A program made the position numbers and the translations under genes. A model generated the notes under the pieces. That model worked only from the letters and a program-made list of their open reading frames with translations. It was not told the origin of the DNA and searched no databases. From Chitinophaga sancti (lineage in GTDB: Bacteria > Bacteroidota > Bacteroidia > Chitinophagales > Chitinophagaceae), in the NCBI RefSeq assembly GCF_034087045.1, contig NZ_CP139247.1, positions 1,116,001 to 1,180,000 on the forward strand: a stretch of 64,000 bases of DNA. The letters are read 5' to 3'. Positions 24,573 through 33,198 of the stretch are shown here, piece by piece. Numbering within the stretch: the first letter of the stretch is position 1; each line of letters begins with the position of its first letter.

Positions 24573-26561
24573 ATGAAGGTCATTACTGTTAGTATAAGGA
24601 GGTCGCTGCTATCCCTGCTGTTTTTACTGGGTATAGCATCTAGTCTGCGAGCGCAGGAATTTAAATTTACCACCACTGTATCAAGCAATAAAGTGGCACT
24701 GGAAGAACCATTCCAGATCCAGTTTATGCTGGAAAACGGGACCAATGTAACCCAGTTTACACCACCGAACTTCAACGACTTTGAAATATTGCAGGGCCCT
24801 AACCAGATGCAGGGTACTTCGATCGTCAATGGCCGACGTTCTGATTATATTGCATTGATTTATCTGATCAGGGCTAAACGGGTGGGTAACTTTACCATTC
24901 CTGCTGCCGCCGCCCGTGTGAACGGCGATATTGTGAAGTCCAATCCTGTCACCATCGAAGTGGCAAAAGGCCTCAGCGGTTCCGCTGCCCAACAGCAACA
25001 ACCACAGCGCCAGCAGGTACCTGTCAATCCATTTGCCGGTATGGGCCAGCGTAGTGCTCCCAGTCACCAGGCAGAAGAAATGGAAGGTGTAATTAAGAAT
25101 GGTGAAGACATCAATGCCAAGCTAAAAAAGAACATTTTCGTTAAAGTGGATGTTGACAAAACATCTCTCTACGAGGGCGAACAGCTGACTGCGACCTACA
25201 AGCTGTACACCCGCCTTCCGACTAACGCCAGTGTGACCAAAGTACCTGCCTTCAAAGGATTTTCCGCTAAAGATATAGAATTGCCAAACCCGCCACAGGC
25301 CAGTGAAGAAATGGTGAACGGCATTCCCTACAGGGTATTCGTGATCCGTAAAACCATGCTGTTCCCGATGCAGTCAGGAACGCTGGAACTCGATCCTGTA
25401 GAGGTAGACAACCATGTGAGACTGGTGAAACTGGTGAAGAATGGTAAACGCAAAGATCCACTCGCTGATATGTTCAATGACCCGGCTTTTAAAGACGCGT
25501 TCAATGATCCTTTCTTCGATGATGTATTTAACCGGCCGGAAGTAGAATACCAGGATGTTCCTTACAAGATCCAGACAGCACCGGTAAAAGTAACTGTAAA
25601 GCCACTGCCTGTCGATAGTCGCCCGGCAAGCTATAATGGCGCCGTGGGCAGATTTAACATGACCGCTACCGTGGATAAGAACAGCCTGTCTACCGACGAT
25701 GCACTTACCCTGAAAGTAACCATCTCCGGCCAGGGTAATGTGAACCTGCTGAATCCTCCCAAAGTTGACATCCCTGCCAGCTTTGATAAATACGATCCAA
25801 AAGTGTCAGACAATATTGAAAAGAACAGCAACCCTCTTTCTGGTAGCCGTACTTTTGAATATGTGCTGATGCCGGTAGAGGCAGGGGAGCAGACCATTCC
25901 ACCTGTGGAATTCTCTTACTTCGATGCTGCTTCCAAAACCTATAAAACTGTTAGCTCCAAGCCATTCACCATTCACGTGACAGCCGGCAAGCAAACGAAG
26001 AGAGACAAAGAAGATTTCAGCCTCAATAAAAACGCCATCACTAACAATAGTAACAGCGTTCTGGATTGGGTAAAACACAATACTTACTTCATTACTTCTA
26101 TCTGGTTCTACCTGCTGCTGGTATTGCCGCTGCTGGCACTGATCGGAGCATGGCTGTACCGCCGCCGCCTGGATTACCAGCAGAACAATGCAGCTTTCCT
26201 GAAACACCGCAATGCTAATAAGGTAGCGCTCAAGCGACTGGAACTGGCCGCCCGCTATCTGAAAGAAGGTAAGGACAAAGCATTTTACGAAGAGACTTCC
26301 CGCGCTGTATGGGGCTATCTGAGTAACAAACTGCATGTACCATTTGCTGACCTGAGTAAACAACTGATCCAGGATAAACTGGCACAGCAACAGGTAAGTG
26401 AGCAATATACCGCTGACCTGTTTGACCTGCTGGATAATTGTGAAATGGCCCTGTATACGCCCAACCACAACAATACCAGGATGCAGGGTACCTATCAACA
26501 GGCCGTACAGGTAATCAGTAAACTGGAAGATGAACTGACAAGGGCGAAGAGCGCCGTTTAA
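24573..26561 (+). CDS. batD: BatD-family protein
   Basis: 662 residues from the ATG at 24573 (a TTG 12 bases earlier is less likely). Signal peptide, then periplasmic beta-sandwich repeats starting 'FKFTTTVSSNKVALEEPFQIQFMLENGTN', with 'FEILQGPNQMQGTSIVNG' as the BatD hallmark. A Gln-rich linker lies about 135-150. One membrane segment (about residues 500-525, 'FYLLLVLPLLALIGAWLYRRR') leads to a cytoplasmic helical domain. Bat proteins were named for aerotolerance in Bacteroides; their mechanism is unsettled. It forms a pair with batE 20 bases on. The moxR, DUF58, batA and batB genes usually next to it are absent from this window. Confidence 0.88.
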   Translation: MKVITVSIRRSLLSLLFLLGIASSLRAQEFKFTTTVSSNKVALEEPFQIQFMLENGTNVTQFTPPNFNDFEILQGPNQMQGTSIVNGRRSDYIALIYLIRAKRVGNFTIPAAAARVNGDIVKSNPVTIEVAKGLSGSAAQQQQPQRQQVPVNPFAGMGQRSAPSHQAEEMEGVIKNGEDINAKLKKNIFVKVDVDKTSLYEGEQLTATYKLYTRLPTNASVTKVPAFKGFSAKDIELPNPPQASEEMVNGIPYRVFVIRKTMLFPMQSGTLELDPVEVDNHVRLVKLVKNGKRKDPLADMFNDPAFKDAFNDPFFDDVFNRPEVEYQDVPYKIQTAPVKVTVKPLPVDSRPASYNGAVGRFNMTATVDKNSLSTDDALTLKVTISGQGNVNLLNPPKVDIPASFDKYDPKVSDNIEKNSNPLSGSRTFEYVLMPVEAGEQTIPPVEFSYFDAASKTYKTVSSKPFTIHVTAGKQTKRDKEDFSLNKNAITNNSNSVLDWVKHNTYFITSIWFYLLLVLPLLALIGAWLYRRRLDYQQNNAAFLKHRNANKVALKRLELAARYLKEGKDKAFYEETSRAVWGYLSNKLHVPFADLSKQLIQDKLAQQQVSEQYTADLFDLLDNCEMALYTPNHNNTRMQGTYQQAVQVISKLEDELTRAKSAV

Positions 26562-26581
26562 ATAAAATCATAGTCAACAAC

Positions 26582-27346
26582 GTGAAACAGATCGTAACCG
26601 CTATACTTTTATGCACATTGATGAGCAGTACCCGCCTGCTGGCGGCCCCAGCTCCTCAACAGCAGGAATTTGAGAAAGCTAACGCCTTATTCAGACAGAA
26701 ACAATATACTGAAGCTGCCGGCATCTATCAGCGACTGGCAGATGAAGGTTATGATCAGCCGGAGCTCCTCATCAACACTGGCAATGCCTGGTACAAAGCT
26801 AACCGTACCGGTCTGGCTGTGTACAGCTATGAGAAAGCCCTGCTCGCAGATCCATTCAGCAAAGCGGCTCAGCACAACCTCTCCATCGCTAATCAGCGGG
26901 TGGAAGGATATGTCAATGAATTGCCGCAGCTGTTTTTCCAGCAGTGGTGGACAGCTATCAAATATATGCATCGCCCTAATGGCTGGGCTACCGGCGCCAT
27001 TATCTTTTGCTGGCTCACGGTTATAGGCATCATCTTACTATTACTGCGTCCTACACTGCGGCCCACTGTTGTGAAGAGTGTGACAGGGGTATTCGGCCTT
27101 CTTTTCGCTTTCTACCTGTTCATGGGTATTACCACCTATGCGAGTGCCACTGCGCATGACAATGGCATTATCATGGGGAGTGTCGTAAAGGTGAAATCGG
27201 CTCCCGATCAGGGCAGCAAAGATCTGTTCGAACTACATGAAGGTGTAAAAGTGCAAATCACAGACGGTACCAGTGAGTTTTGTAAGATAGAGCTGCCAGA
27301 TGGAAAAACCGGCTGGATGGCTTGTGGGGATATCAAAAAACTATAA
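26582..27346 (+). CDS. batE: BatE-like TPR and SH3 domain membrane protein
   Basis: 254 residues with a GTG start at 26582; this start gives the signal peptide KQIVTAILLCTLMSSTRLLA, while the next ATG would cut it in half. TPR repeats follow (about 28-100, 'ANALFRQKQYTEAAGIYQRL', 'NTGNAWYKANRTGLAVYSYE'), then two membrane segments (about 140-158 and 165-185), then a bacterial SH3 domain to the end ('GSVVKVKSAPDQGSKDLFELHEG', 'WMACGDIKKL'). This is the BatE layout. Overlaps the convergent LytTR regulator by six bases. Confidence 0.85.
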   Translation: MKQIVTAILLCTLMSSTRLLAAPAPQQQEFEKANALFRQKQYTEAAGIYQRLADEGYDQPELLINTGNAWYKANRTGLAVYSYEKALLADPFSKAAQHNLSIANQRVEGYVNELPQLFFQQWWTAIKYMHRPNGWATGAIIFCWLTVIGIILLLLRPTLRPTVVKSVTGVFGLLFAFYLFMGITTYASATAHDNGIIMGSVVKVKSAPDQGSKDLFELHEGVKVQITDGTSEFCKIELPDGKTGWMACGDIKKL

Positions 27347-28102
27347 CCGTTCGATTCGCTCCATGAAATCCTGTTTCCTGTGCCGGGAGACAGGAATACA
27401 GCTTCCATCATTCATGATAATTTCTCCGCCGTCCCCTTTCAGGTAACGTTCCATATAGTTCAGATTGACTACATAGCTGTGGTGTACCCTGAAGAATCCT
27501 TTGTTTCTCAGCATATTTTCTATGTCTTTGAGGGAACGGAAAACTATAGCTGGTGCGGGTGCGGACAGGAGGTGTATGCGGGTATTGATCCCATCGGCCA
27601 TACAGTAGAGAATGTCTTTTACCAGGATCATTCGCACCCCTTCGGGGCTGGGCAATCCCAGTCTTTCGCCAGGATAGAGTTGCTGATGCAGCAATTCCAT
27701 GGTATTGCCTGACCGGGTAACGGACTTTTCCTTTTCTGTAAGATGCGCCTGCCGGATCAGCGCTTTGTCCACAGCGTCCTGCAGATCATCCCTGAGGATG
27801 GGTTTCATCAAAAAGTCGACTACATTATGACGGATCGCCTGTAGAGCATATTCTTCGTGAGAAGTGGTGACAATGATCGCAGTATTCATATGGCCGCAGG
27901 CATTTATCACCTCAAAACCATTGAGGCCAGGCATTTCCACATCCAGGAAAAGCAATTCAGGTTGATATTTATTTATGGCTTCAAGCGCAGAAAGGCCATC
28001 CGCACATACGGCGACGACAGTAACAGAGGGGCAATGTTTTTCTAATAATAGCTTTAGTACACTCCGACTCAGCCTTTCGTCATCAACGATGATGGTTCGC
28101 AT
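27341..28102 (-). CDS. LytTR-family response regulator
   Basis: 253 residues. The receiver domain (1-120) has the acidic pair 'IIVDDERLS', phospho-acceptor Asp in 'LLFLDVEMPGLNGFEV' (about residue 54), the switch Thr/Ser in 'IIVTTSHEEYAL' and Lys in 'DFLMKPI'. The C-terminal LytTR DNA-binding domain is seen in 'DILYCMADGINTRIHLL', 'RSLKDIENMLRNKGFFRVHHSYVVNLNYMERYLKGDGGEIIMNDGS' and 'IPVSRHRKQDFMERI'. The probable partner is the LytS-like gene 175 bases upstream on the same strand; these pairs are common in Bacteroidota. Confidence 0.93.
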   Translation of the reverse strand: MRTIIVDDERLSRSVLKLLLEKHCPSVTVVAVCADGLSALEAINKYQPELLFLDVEMPGLNGFEVINACGHMNTAIIVTTSHEEYALQAIRHNVVDFLMKPILRDDLQDAVDKALIRQAHLTEKEKSVTRSGNTMELLHQQLYPGERLGLPSPEGVRMILVKDILYCMADGINTRIHLLSAPAPAIVFRSLKDIENMLRNKGFFRVHHSYVVNLNYMERYLKGDGGEIIMNDGSCIPVSRHRKQDFMERIERL

Positions 28103-28277
28103 GATCTGATAAATAATTCTTGTCCTATCGTATTTCTCTATTGGTTGAGGGCTAGGTATTATAGAGATTATACTATGAAGTATCTGTTTACGAAAATATT
28201 GTCACTGATAATGAATTCTGCATTGAAAATACAAAATCTGCTGACATTGGATCAATTTTTAATTTGAGAGCTAAGCA

Positions 28278-29069
28278 TTAACCCTCATAAGCTGGCATCA
28301 TACGGCTATTGACATGGAGCATAGAGATTTTGATACGATGGCCGGTGAGATCTTCTTCTTCCGCTATTTTGGCCTGAATGTGATATTTTTCATTGATCAC
28401 CTGCAATCGTTCTTCGGCAATGGTGATTCCTTTTGTTAGATAGGACTGTTGGTCCAGGTCGGGAGCTTCATGGTGTACGCCATTGTCTTCTATACACACA
28501 GCAATAGTATCTCCATCGCGGGCAAAGGTGATATTGAGCATACCACCTTTGCCCGGCCTTAACAACAGGCGGCGCCAGATGACATCCTGTACATACGGCT
28601 GTATAAGCAGGGGAGGGACAAAAGTAAGCTGCTGAGACACGGAAGGAAGTACTTCCAGCTGGTAGTCGAACTGTGGGCCGAACCGGAGTTGTTCCAGCTG
28701 CAGATAAAGTTCCAGCGCCTCCACATCTTCTTCAAGGTTCACCCATTCTTTGTTACAGTTTCGGATGATGAGCCGCATTAAGCGGGCAAAACGTGTTAGG
28801 TACAGGGATGCAAGATCCGTACTGGTAGTCAGGATGTAGTGGTGTATAGCATTCAGGCTATTAAAAATAAAGTGAGGGTTCATCTGTGCCTGAAATGCAT
28901 GCATTTCAAGATGGATGATTGCCTGCTGCCTGCTTATCTCTTTTGCTACATCCTTTTTCAGCTTATTTTCCCGGCTTCGGAACAGAATCAATACCAGGGC
29001 CAGGCTCAATAAAAAAAACAGCCAATATTGCCAGCCCGCTGCATTGAACAAATCAAAGCAAAAACTCAC
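28278..29069 (-). CDS. LytS-like sensor histidine kinase with degenerate ATP site
   Basis: 263 residues with a GTG start; no in-frame ATG exists before the membrane segment (about 14-31, 'YWLFFLLSLALVLILF'). A short coiled coil leads to the His_kinase motif 'FQAQMNPHFIFNSLNAIHHYI' with the phospho-accepting His about residue 64. The ATPase part is unusual: where the family has an E-N pair in the N-box ('QP.VENAI.HG'), this protein reads 'QPYVQDVIWRRL', and the first G-box reads 'EDNGVHHEA' where a second Gly is usual. The kinase may be weak or dead, or act through a partner. Same strand as the LytTR regulator. Confidence 0.85.
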   Translation of the reverse strand: MSFCFDLFNAAGWQYWLFFLLSLALVLILFRSRENKLKKDVAKEISRQQAIIHLEMHAFQAQMNPHFIFNSLNAIHHYILTTSTDLASLYLTRFARLMRLIIRNCNKEWVNLEEDVEALELYLQLEQLRFGPQFDYQLEVLPSVSQQLTFVPPLLIQPYVQDVIWRRLLLRPGKGGMLNITFARDGDTIAVCIEDNGVHHEAPDLDQQSYLTKGITIAEERLQVINEKYHIQAKIAEEEDLTGHRIKISMLHVNSRMMPAYEG

Positions 29070-29107
29070 GCCTTATCGGTTTACTATTCTAAGGATACAA
29101 TTAAATC

Positions 29108-29122
29108 TTAGTTCGGAACTAA
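29108..29122. promoter_or_regulatory. Palindrome upstream of the LytS-like gene
   Basis: TTAGTTC-G-GAACTAA, perfect 7-bp arms, 39 bases upstream of the GTG start. Candidate operator; factor unknown. Confidence 0.4.
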
Positions 29123-29260
29123 ATGCAACTTTGTCTGACTAGGAATAACAATATCCGTCAAATACCCCGAAGGCGAAAGCAACACTTCTTACAAGGCAGT
29201 ATTTATGCTAAAAACGGTGTGATTTGGCCGGTAAGTGGTAGGGGAATCAGGGGTTATAAT

Positions 29261-29297
29261 AAAAAATTGCGAAATACGTGAACCGCACTTCGCAATT
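29261..29297 (-). terminator. Terminator after the yicC-gldH-kinase-regulator operon
   Basis: On the minus strand AATTGCGAA pairs with TTCGCAATT across a 15-base loop and runs into TTTTTTATT. It lies 24 bases after the regulator stop codon. Confidence 0.7.
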
Positions 29298-29320
29298 AAC
29301 AGGTTAGCCAGCAGGGAGGA

Positions 29321-30028
29321 CTATTCTGTAAACTTGTAGCCTACGCCTCTTACTGAATGGAAATATCTTGAGTTCCGGCTGTCTTCTTCGAAGTACTTGC
29401 GGAAGTTGAGGATAAAGTTATCAATCGTACGGGTGGTAGGATATACGTTGTAACCCCATACCACCTGAAGGATCTTTTCTCTGGTAACAACTTCGCCTTT
29501 ATTTTCGATCAGTAGCTTAAGGAGCATGGTTTCTTTTTTGCTCAGCTCATAGTGTTTACCATCTTTGCCGATGCACTCCTGCGCGGCAAAATCAATTTGA
29601 TTATCACCGAAATGGTAGACATTCGAGACTGAGTCCTTATCCTGGATCTTCTTATTTTTTAGGATCAGTTTTTCTACACGCAGCAGCAGCTCTTCCAGGT
29701 TGAAAGGCTTGGTCATGTAGTCGTCGCCACCTTTTTTCAGACCCAGTACGCGGTCTGCACTACTGTTCTTGGCACTGAGGAAGAGGATGGGCACTTCATT
29801 GTTTTGGATACGGATGTTTTCGCACACGGCAATGCCATCCATTTCCGGCAACATTATATCCAGTATGATCAGGTCGAAATACTCGTTTTTCACCGCCTTT
29901 AAAGCAGCGGTTCCATTATCTACAGCCGTAACTTCATAGCCTTCCAGCTCCAAATTCAGCTTGAGGGCTTCCTGAAGATTCTCTTCATCTTCTACCAGTA
30001 GTATGGATGCTTTTGTAGCTTCCTTCAT
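29321..30028 (-). CDS. OmpR/PhoB-family response regulator
   Basis: 235 residues. Receiver: 'LLVEDEENLQEALK', phospho-Asp in 'LIILDIMLPEMDG' (about residue 56), 'LFLSAKNSSADRV' and Lys in 'DDYMTKPFNLEEL'. The winged-helix output domain spans about 140-235 ('LSKKETMLLKLLIENKGEVVTREKIL', 'TRTIDNFILNFRKYFEEDSRNSRYFHSVRGVGYKF'). It follows its kinase gene by 40 bases and is the last gene of the yicC-gldH operon. The order kinase then regulator is seen twice in this window (also at 49.4-51.6 kb). Confidence 0.95.
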   Translation of the reverse strand: MKEATKASILLVEDEENLQEALKLNLELEGYEVTAVDNGTAALKAVKNEYFDLIILDIMLPEMDGIAVCENIRIQNNEVPILFLSAKNSSADRVLGLKKGGDDYMTKPFNLEELLLRVEKLILKNKKIQDKDSVSNVYHFGDNQIDFAAQECIGKDGKHYELSKKETMLLKLLIENKGEVVTREKILQVVWGYNVYPTTRTIDNFILNFRKYFEEDSRNSRYFHSVRGVGYKFTE

Positions 30029-30068
30029 AGTTTAAATTTCGATAAGCTTAAATTACTGATAATGTAAT

Positions 30069-31085
30069 TTACGCCGTTTGTACGGAATATACCGGCCATG
30101 TGATTTCAAAACATGCTCCGGCAGGTACATTATCTTTTACGATGATAGTGCCTCCATGTTGCTGTACGATCCTTCTGGTAAGGAAGAGGCCCAACCCGGA
30201 GCCTTTGGCCTTGCGGGTATTTTCGTTGCCAATACGGTAAAACTTAAGGAAGATCCTTTCCCGTTCATCTACAGGGATGCCTGGTCCTTCATCTTTCACT
30301 ACCAGCCTAAGCTGGCCGGCATTTTCCTCTAACCGTACGTCTATGACCGTATTTTTGGGTGCATATTTAGCAGCATTCTCTACGAGGTTGTTCAGTGCTA
30401 TCTGCAGCATGAACTTGTCACCATTCAGCCATACATCAGGCAAAATATGTGCCTGTATGGAGTGCGTGGCTATTCTACCTTTGATTTCCTTTACGCCATT
30501 GATCAGCAATTCAGAAAAATTGAGGTCTTCGCGGAACAGCTTATAACGGTCTGATTCCATTTGGGATGCCAGCAGTATATTATTACACAGCTGATCAAGA
30601 CGATTGGTTTCGCGAATGGTATTGTCTAGTAGTTTGAACCGCTTTTCTTCATCCAGTCTATGTTTACGAAGGGTTTCCAGATTGAGTTTGGCGGCAGCGA
30701 TAGGGGATTTCAGTTCGTGTGTTACGGCCATCATGAAGTTCTGCTGCTGTTGTGAGAGCTTCAATTGTTTGTAGATGGAGCGGTATACAAAGAAACCACC
30801 CATTAAAATGATGGCCAGAAAAATAATTCCCTCCCCGATGAACATGACAGTACGGCGGTATTCTGTTGTTTGTATCCGTGCCAGTTCCTGTTGATATTCT
30901 ACCGGATGTGCAACACTGTCAGTTCTCAGCACCAGGTTCTGGATTTCGAAGCGGGATATCTGTTCACTTTGCATAAACAGGAGCACACCCCACCATACGA
31001 GTGCCAGGATCGTGTATGCAAGTACAAACAGATAGATGACGGAAATGGCTTTTCCGTCCTGTAATTTATTGAGTAGCTTTTTCAT
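30069..31085 (-). CDS. Sensor histidine kinase (HisKA type)
   Basis: 338 residues from the ATG at 31085 (MKKLLNKLQDGKAISVIYL). Two membrane segments (about 13-35 and 80-103) enclose a small ~45-residue extracytoplasmic sensor. HisKA has 'MMAVTHELKSPIAAAKLNLETLRKH' (His about 130). The ATPase domain has N-box 'ALNNLVENAAKYAP', G1 'VKDEGPGIP', F-box 'FLKFYRIGNE' and G2 'GSGLGLFLTRRIV'. The gene overlaps gldH by 20 bases, so it is probably co-translated with it. Pairs with the downstream OmpR-type regulator. Signal unknown; the gldH link hints at envelope or motility (inference). Confidence 0.94.
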   Translation of the reverse strand: MKKLLNKLQDGKAISVIYLFVLAYTILALVWWGVLLFMQSEQISRFEIQNLVLRTDSVAHPVEYQQELARIQTTEYRRTVMFIGEGIIFLAIILMGGFFVYRSIYKQLKLSQQQQNFMMAVTHELKSPIAAAKLNLETLRKHRLDEEKRFKLLDNTIRETNRLDQLCNNILLASQMESDRYKLFREDLNFSELLINGVKEIKGRIATHSIQAHILPDVWLNGDKFMLQIALNNLVENAAKYAPKNTVIDVRLEENAGQLRLVVKDEGPGIPVDERERIFLKFYRIGNENTRKAKGSGLGLFLTRRIVQQHGGTIIVKDNVPAGACFEITWPVYSVQTA

Positions 31086-31572
31086 TGGTCCGTAAACCGG
31101 CTTTCTCCACCCGTAAGCCAACATTCATGATATCCGGAAGCGGATTTTGCCGCATATTTTGTTCAAAGGTAAACTTATAAACACCTGGTTTGTTCAGTAT
31201 TGCATGTTGCTGAATGGGGATCTGGTGTTCATAAATATCGTCCAGTCCACTACCCAGCCATTTACCGGTCATATCAGCAAGGGGCAGTTCTACCCTCTGT
31301 GGTATTGGTTGTTCGCCCGGAAACTGGGTATTGATCAGCAGGTAAATATTGCTATAGGGGTATGCATCCTTGTGGCGGATATTCACATAGATGTTATACA
31401 AATAGGCTGTATCTGCCGGTTGCAGTGTGACCTCAAATGCTGGCTTATAGCTGTAGGCCCATTCATGCCCCGGGATCTCCAGGTTCTTTTCATAGGTGTC
31501 CATCTTCATGGGCTCGCAGGAAGCTGCTACCAGCAACATTCCTACAGCCATCATCCGGAAGAATTTATTCAT
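31066..31572 (-). CDS. gldH: Gliding motility lipoprotein GldH
   Basis: 168 residues. A lipoprotein signal (MNKFFRMMAVGMLLVAASC, lipobox A-A-S-C) is followed by 'DTYEKNLEIPGHEWAYSYKPAFEVTLQPADTAYLYNIYVNIRHKD', which matches GldH of Flavobacterium johnsoniae in pattern and size. GldH is needed for type IX secretion/gliding in that species. The rest ends with 'YKFTFEQNMRQNPLPDIMNVGLRVEKA', also typical. It lies between yicC (24 bases upstream) and a kinase gene it overlaps by 20 bases. Confidence 0.92.
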   Translation of the reverse strand: MNKFFRMMAVGMLLVAASCEPMKMDTYEKNLEIPGHEWAYSYKPAFEVTLQPADTAYLYNIYVNIRHKDAYPYSNIYLLINTQFPGEQPIPQRVELPLADMTGKWLGSGLDDIYEHQIPIQQHAILNKPGVYKFTFEQNMRQNPLPDIMNVGLRVEKAGLRTNEKATQ

Positions 31573-31596
31573 ATACTATTGCGATACGGTTTTTTA

Positions 31597-32472
31597 TTAC
31601 AGCACATTCAGCACCTGCTCTTTCGCTTTTTCCAGCTCATCTTTCATGAGCACTACCCATTGCTGGATGTTGGCATCATTGGCTTTAGAACCGGTCGTAT
31701 TGATTTCACGACCTACTTCCTGTAATACGAATCCCAGTTTTTTACCTTTGGAAGGTTCTGCTTCTTTCAGGATTTCTTTGAAGTAGCGGCAGTGGTTTTC
31801 AAGTCTTACCAGTTCTTCAGAGATGTCCAGTTTTTCTAAATAAAATATAAGTTCCTGTTCCAGGCGATTCTCATCTATGTTTTCTTTACCTACATATTCT
31901 GCCAGCAGAGATTCGAGTCTGGTTCTTACCCTGTCTTTACGCTGAGGATCCAGTTCTCTTACCTTGATGGTGTAGTTTTCAATGTTCTCTATGCGTGTGA
32001 GCAGGTCCGCAGCCAGCACAGAACCTTCGTCAAGGCGATGGGCGTCCAGGTCGGAAATAGCCTGTTTCAGTGCTGTTTCAACTTCCTGCCACTCTTCTTC
32101 AGAAATCTGCTCATTAGCAGGACTCACCACTTCGGGAAGCTTCATCAGCACATTGAGCATATCTTCTTTAGGCAAATTCAGTTCATCGGCCAGTGTGGTG
32201 ATAGACTGATGATAGAACTTTGCCAAGTCTGTATTAATGACCACCGGACGGTTTGCACCGTTTTGTCTGATATTGACACTGGCATCCAGTGTACCACGTA
32301 CTAACGTTTGTTGCAGCTGGTTGCGTATATCAAACTCGTAGGGCTTTAACAACGGGGAAATTTTCAGGTTGACTTCAAACTGTTTTCCATTTAGTGATTT
32401 AATTTCTACCACTATTGTTGTCTCTCCCCGGGTGATTTCAGCCCTTCCGAAGCCGGTCATTGATTTCAGCAT
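31597..32472 (-). CDS. yicC: YicC/YloC-family endoribonuclease
   Basis: 291 residues. It starts 'MLKSMTGFGRAEI', the family hallmark, followed by 'VVEIKSLNGKQFEVNLKISPLLKPYE'. The C-terminal part has 'DKVRTRLESLLAEY'-like helices and 'ENHCRYFKEILKEAEPSKGKKLGFVLQEVGREINTTGSKAND', which carries the conserved Q-E-x-x-R-E-x-N-T motif near residue 255. E. coli YicC is an endoribonuclease acting on RyhB and other RNAs. First gene of the yicC-gldH-kinase-regulator operon, with its own promoter box. Confidence 0.94.
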   Translation of the reverse strand: MLKSMTGFGRAEITRGETTIVVEIKSLNGKQFEVNLKISPLLKPYEFDIRNQLQQTLVRGTLDASVNIRQNGANRPVVINTDLAKFYHQSITTLADELNLPKEDMLNVLMKLPEVVSPANEQISEEEWQEVETALKQAISDLDAHRLDEGSVLAADLLTRIENIENYTIKVRELDPQRKDRVRTRLESLLAEYVGKENIDENRLEQELIFYLEKLDISEELVRLENHCRYFKEILKEAEPSKGKKLGFVLQEVGREINTTGSKANDANIQQWVVLMKDELEKAKEQVLNVL

Positions 32473-32491
32473 AATAGAGATTTGTAAGCAA

Positions 32492-32499
32492 CAAACCTA
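32492..32499 (-). promoter_or_regulatory. -7 promoter box TAGGTTTG of the yicC operon
   Basis: Exact TAnnTTTG match on the minus strand, 19 bases before the yicC ATG. Confidence 0.55.
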
Positions 32500-32535
32500 C
32501 CTAAATTAGGCCAAAGCGCAAAGAAACGTTAAAGA

Positions 32536-33126
32536 TCAGGCTTTAAAGAGCAGGTCATAGAGCTCCTGCCTGCTGTATTCCCTGATGTCGCCCGGCTGCA
32601 AACCTGCTATGGTAGCCTTACCTATCCGGTAACGTATAAGTCTCAACGTTGGAAACCCAACGGCAGCGGTCATTTTCCTGACCTGCCTGTTTTTTCCTTC
32701 CTTCAGGGACAATTTTATCCACGGGGCGGGAATGCTCTTACGGAAACGAATAGGAGGGTTACGATCCGGGACCTCCGGATCTTCCGGAAAAAGGGAGGCC
32801 TTGCAGGGAAGGGTTTTGTACATTTTACCATCTATATTGATAGGTACTCCCTGACTCAGCTTTTGCACAGCAGTGTCGGTGACTGCTCCATCTACCTGTA
32901 CCCAGTATTCCCTTTCGTGTGCAAATTTCGGATCCAGAAGGCGGTGATTGAGGCCCTTGTCATTGGTCAGCACCAGGAGGCCTTCACTATCGTAATCTAA
33001 ACGTCCTACCGGGTAAACATCCGGGGGAACTTTAAAAAAATCTCCCAGGCTGGCTTTCCCTTCTTCTTTGCCGAAACGGGTAAGTACCTGGAAAGGTTTA
33101 TATATTATATAATAATTAAATGCCAT
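32536..33126 (-). CDS. rluE: 23S rRNA pseudouridine synthase, RluE-like (RsuA family)
   Basis: 196 residues, with no N-terminal S4 domain, as in E. coli RluE. The catalytic Asp lies in 'VYPVGRLDYDSEGLLVLTND' (G-R-L-D, about residue 42). 'KEGKNRQVRKMTAAVGFPTLRLIRYRIG' is the conserved RNA-contact stretch. The expected product is pseudouridine at 23S position 2457. Divergent from the Crp/Fnr gene. Confidence 0.9.
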   Translation of the reverse strand: MAFNYYIIYKPFQVLTRFGKEEGKASLGDFFKVPPDVYPVGRLDYDSEGLLVLTNDKGLNHRLLDPKFAHEREYWVQVDGAVTDTAVQKLSQGVPINIDGKMYKTLPCKASLFPEDPEVPDRNPPIRFRKSIPAPWIKLSLKEGKNRQVRKMTAAVGFPTLRLIRYRIGKATIAGLQPGDIREYSRQELYDLLFKA

Positions 33127-33177
33127 AAGGAATGCTCCCGGATGTGATTTTTTGCAGGTTTTAATCCACTAAATTAG

Positions 33178-33185
33178 TAATTTTG
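33178..33185 (+). promoter_or_regulatory. -7 promoter box TAATTTTG of the Crp/Fnr gene
   Basis: Exact TAnnTTTG match, 13 bases before the ATG; a TTTG lies 23 bases upstream, slightly farther than the usual -33 spacing. Confidence 0.55.
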
Positions 33186-33198
33186 GAGATTGAACACT

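Noticed and set aside
25806..26498. 230-codon reverse frame opposite batD
   Set aside because: Shadow frame of a clear BatD homologue.
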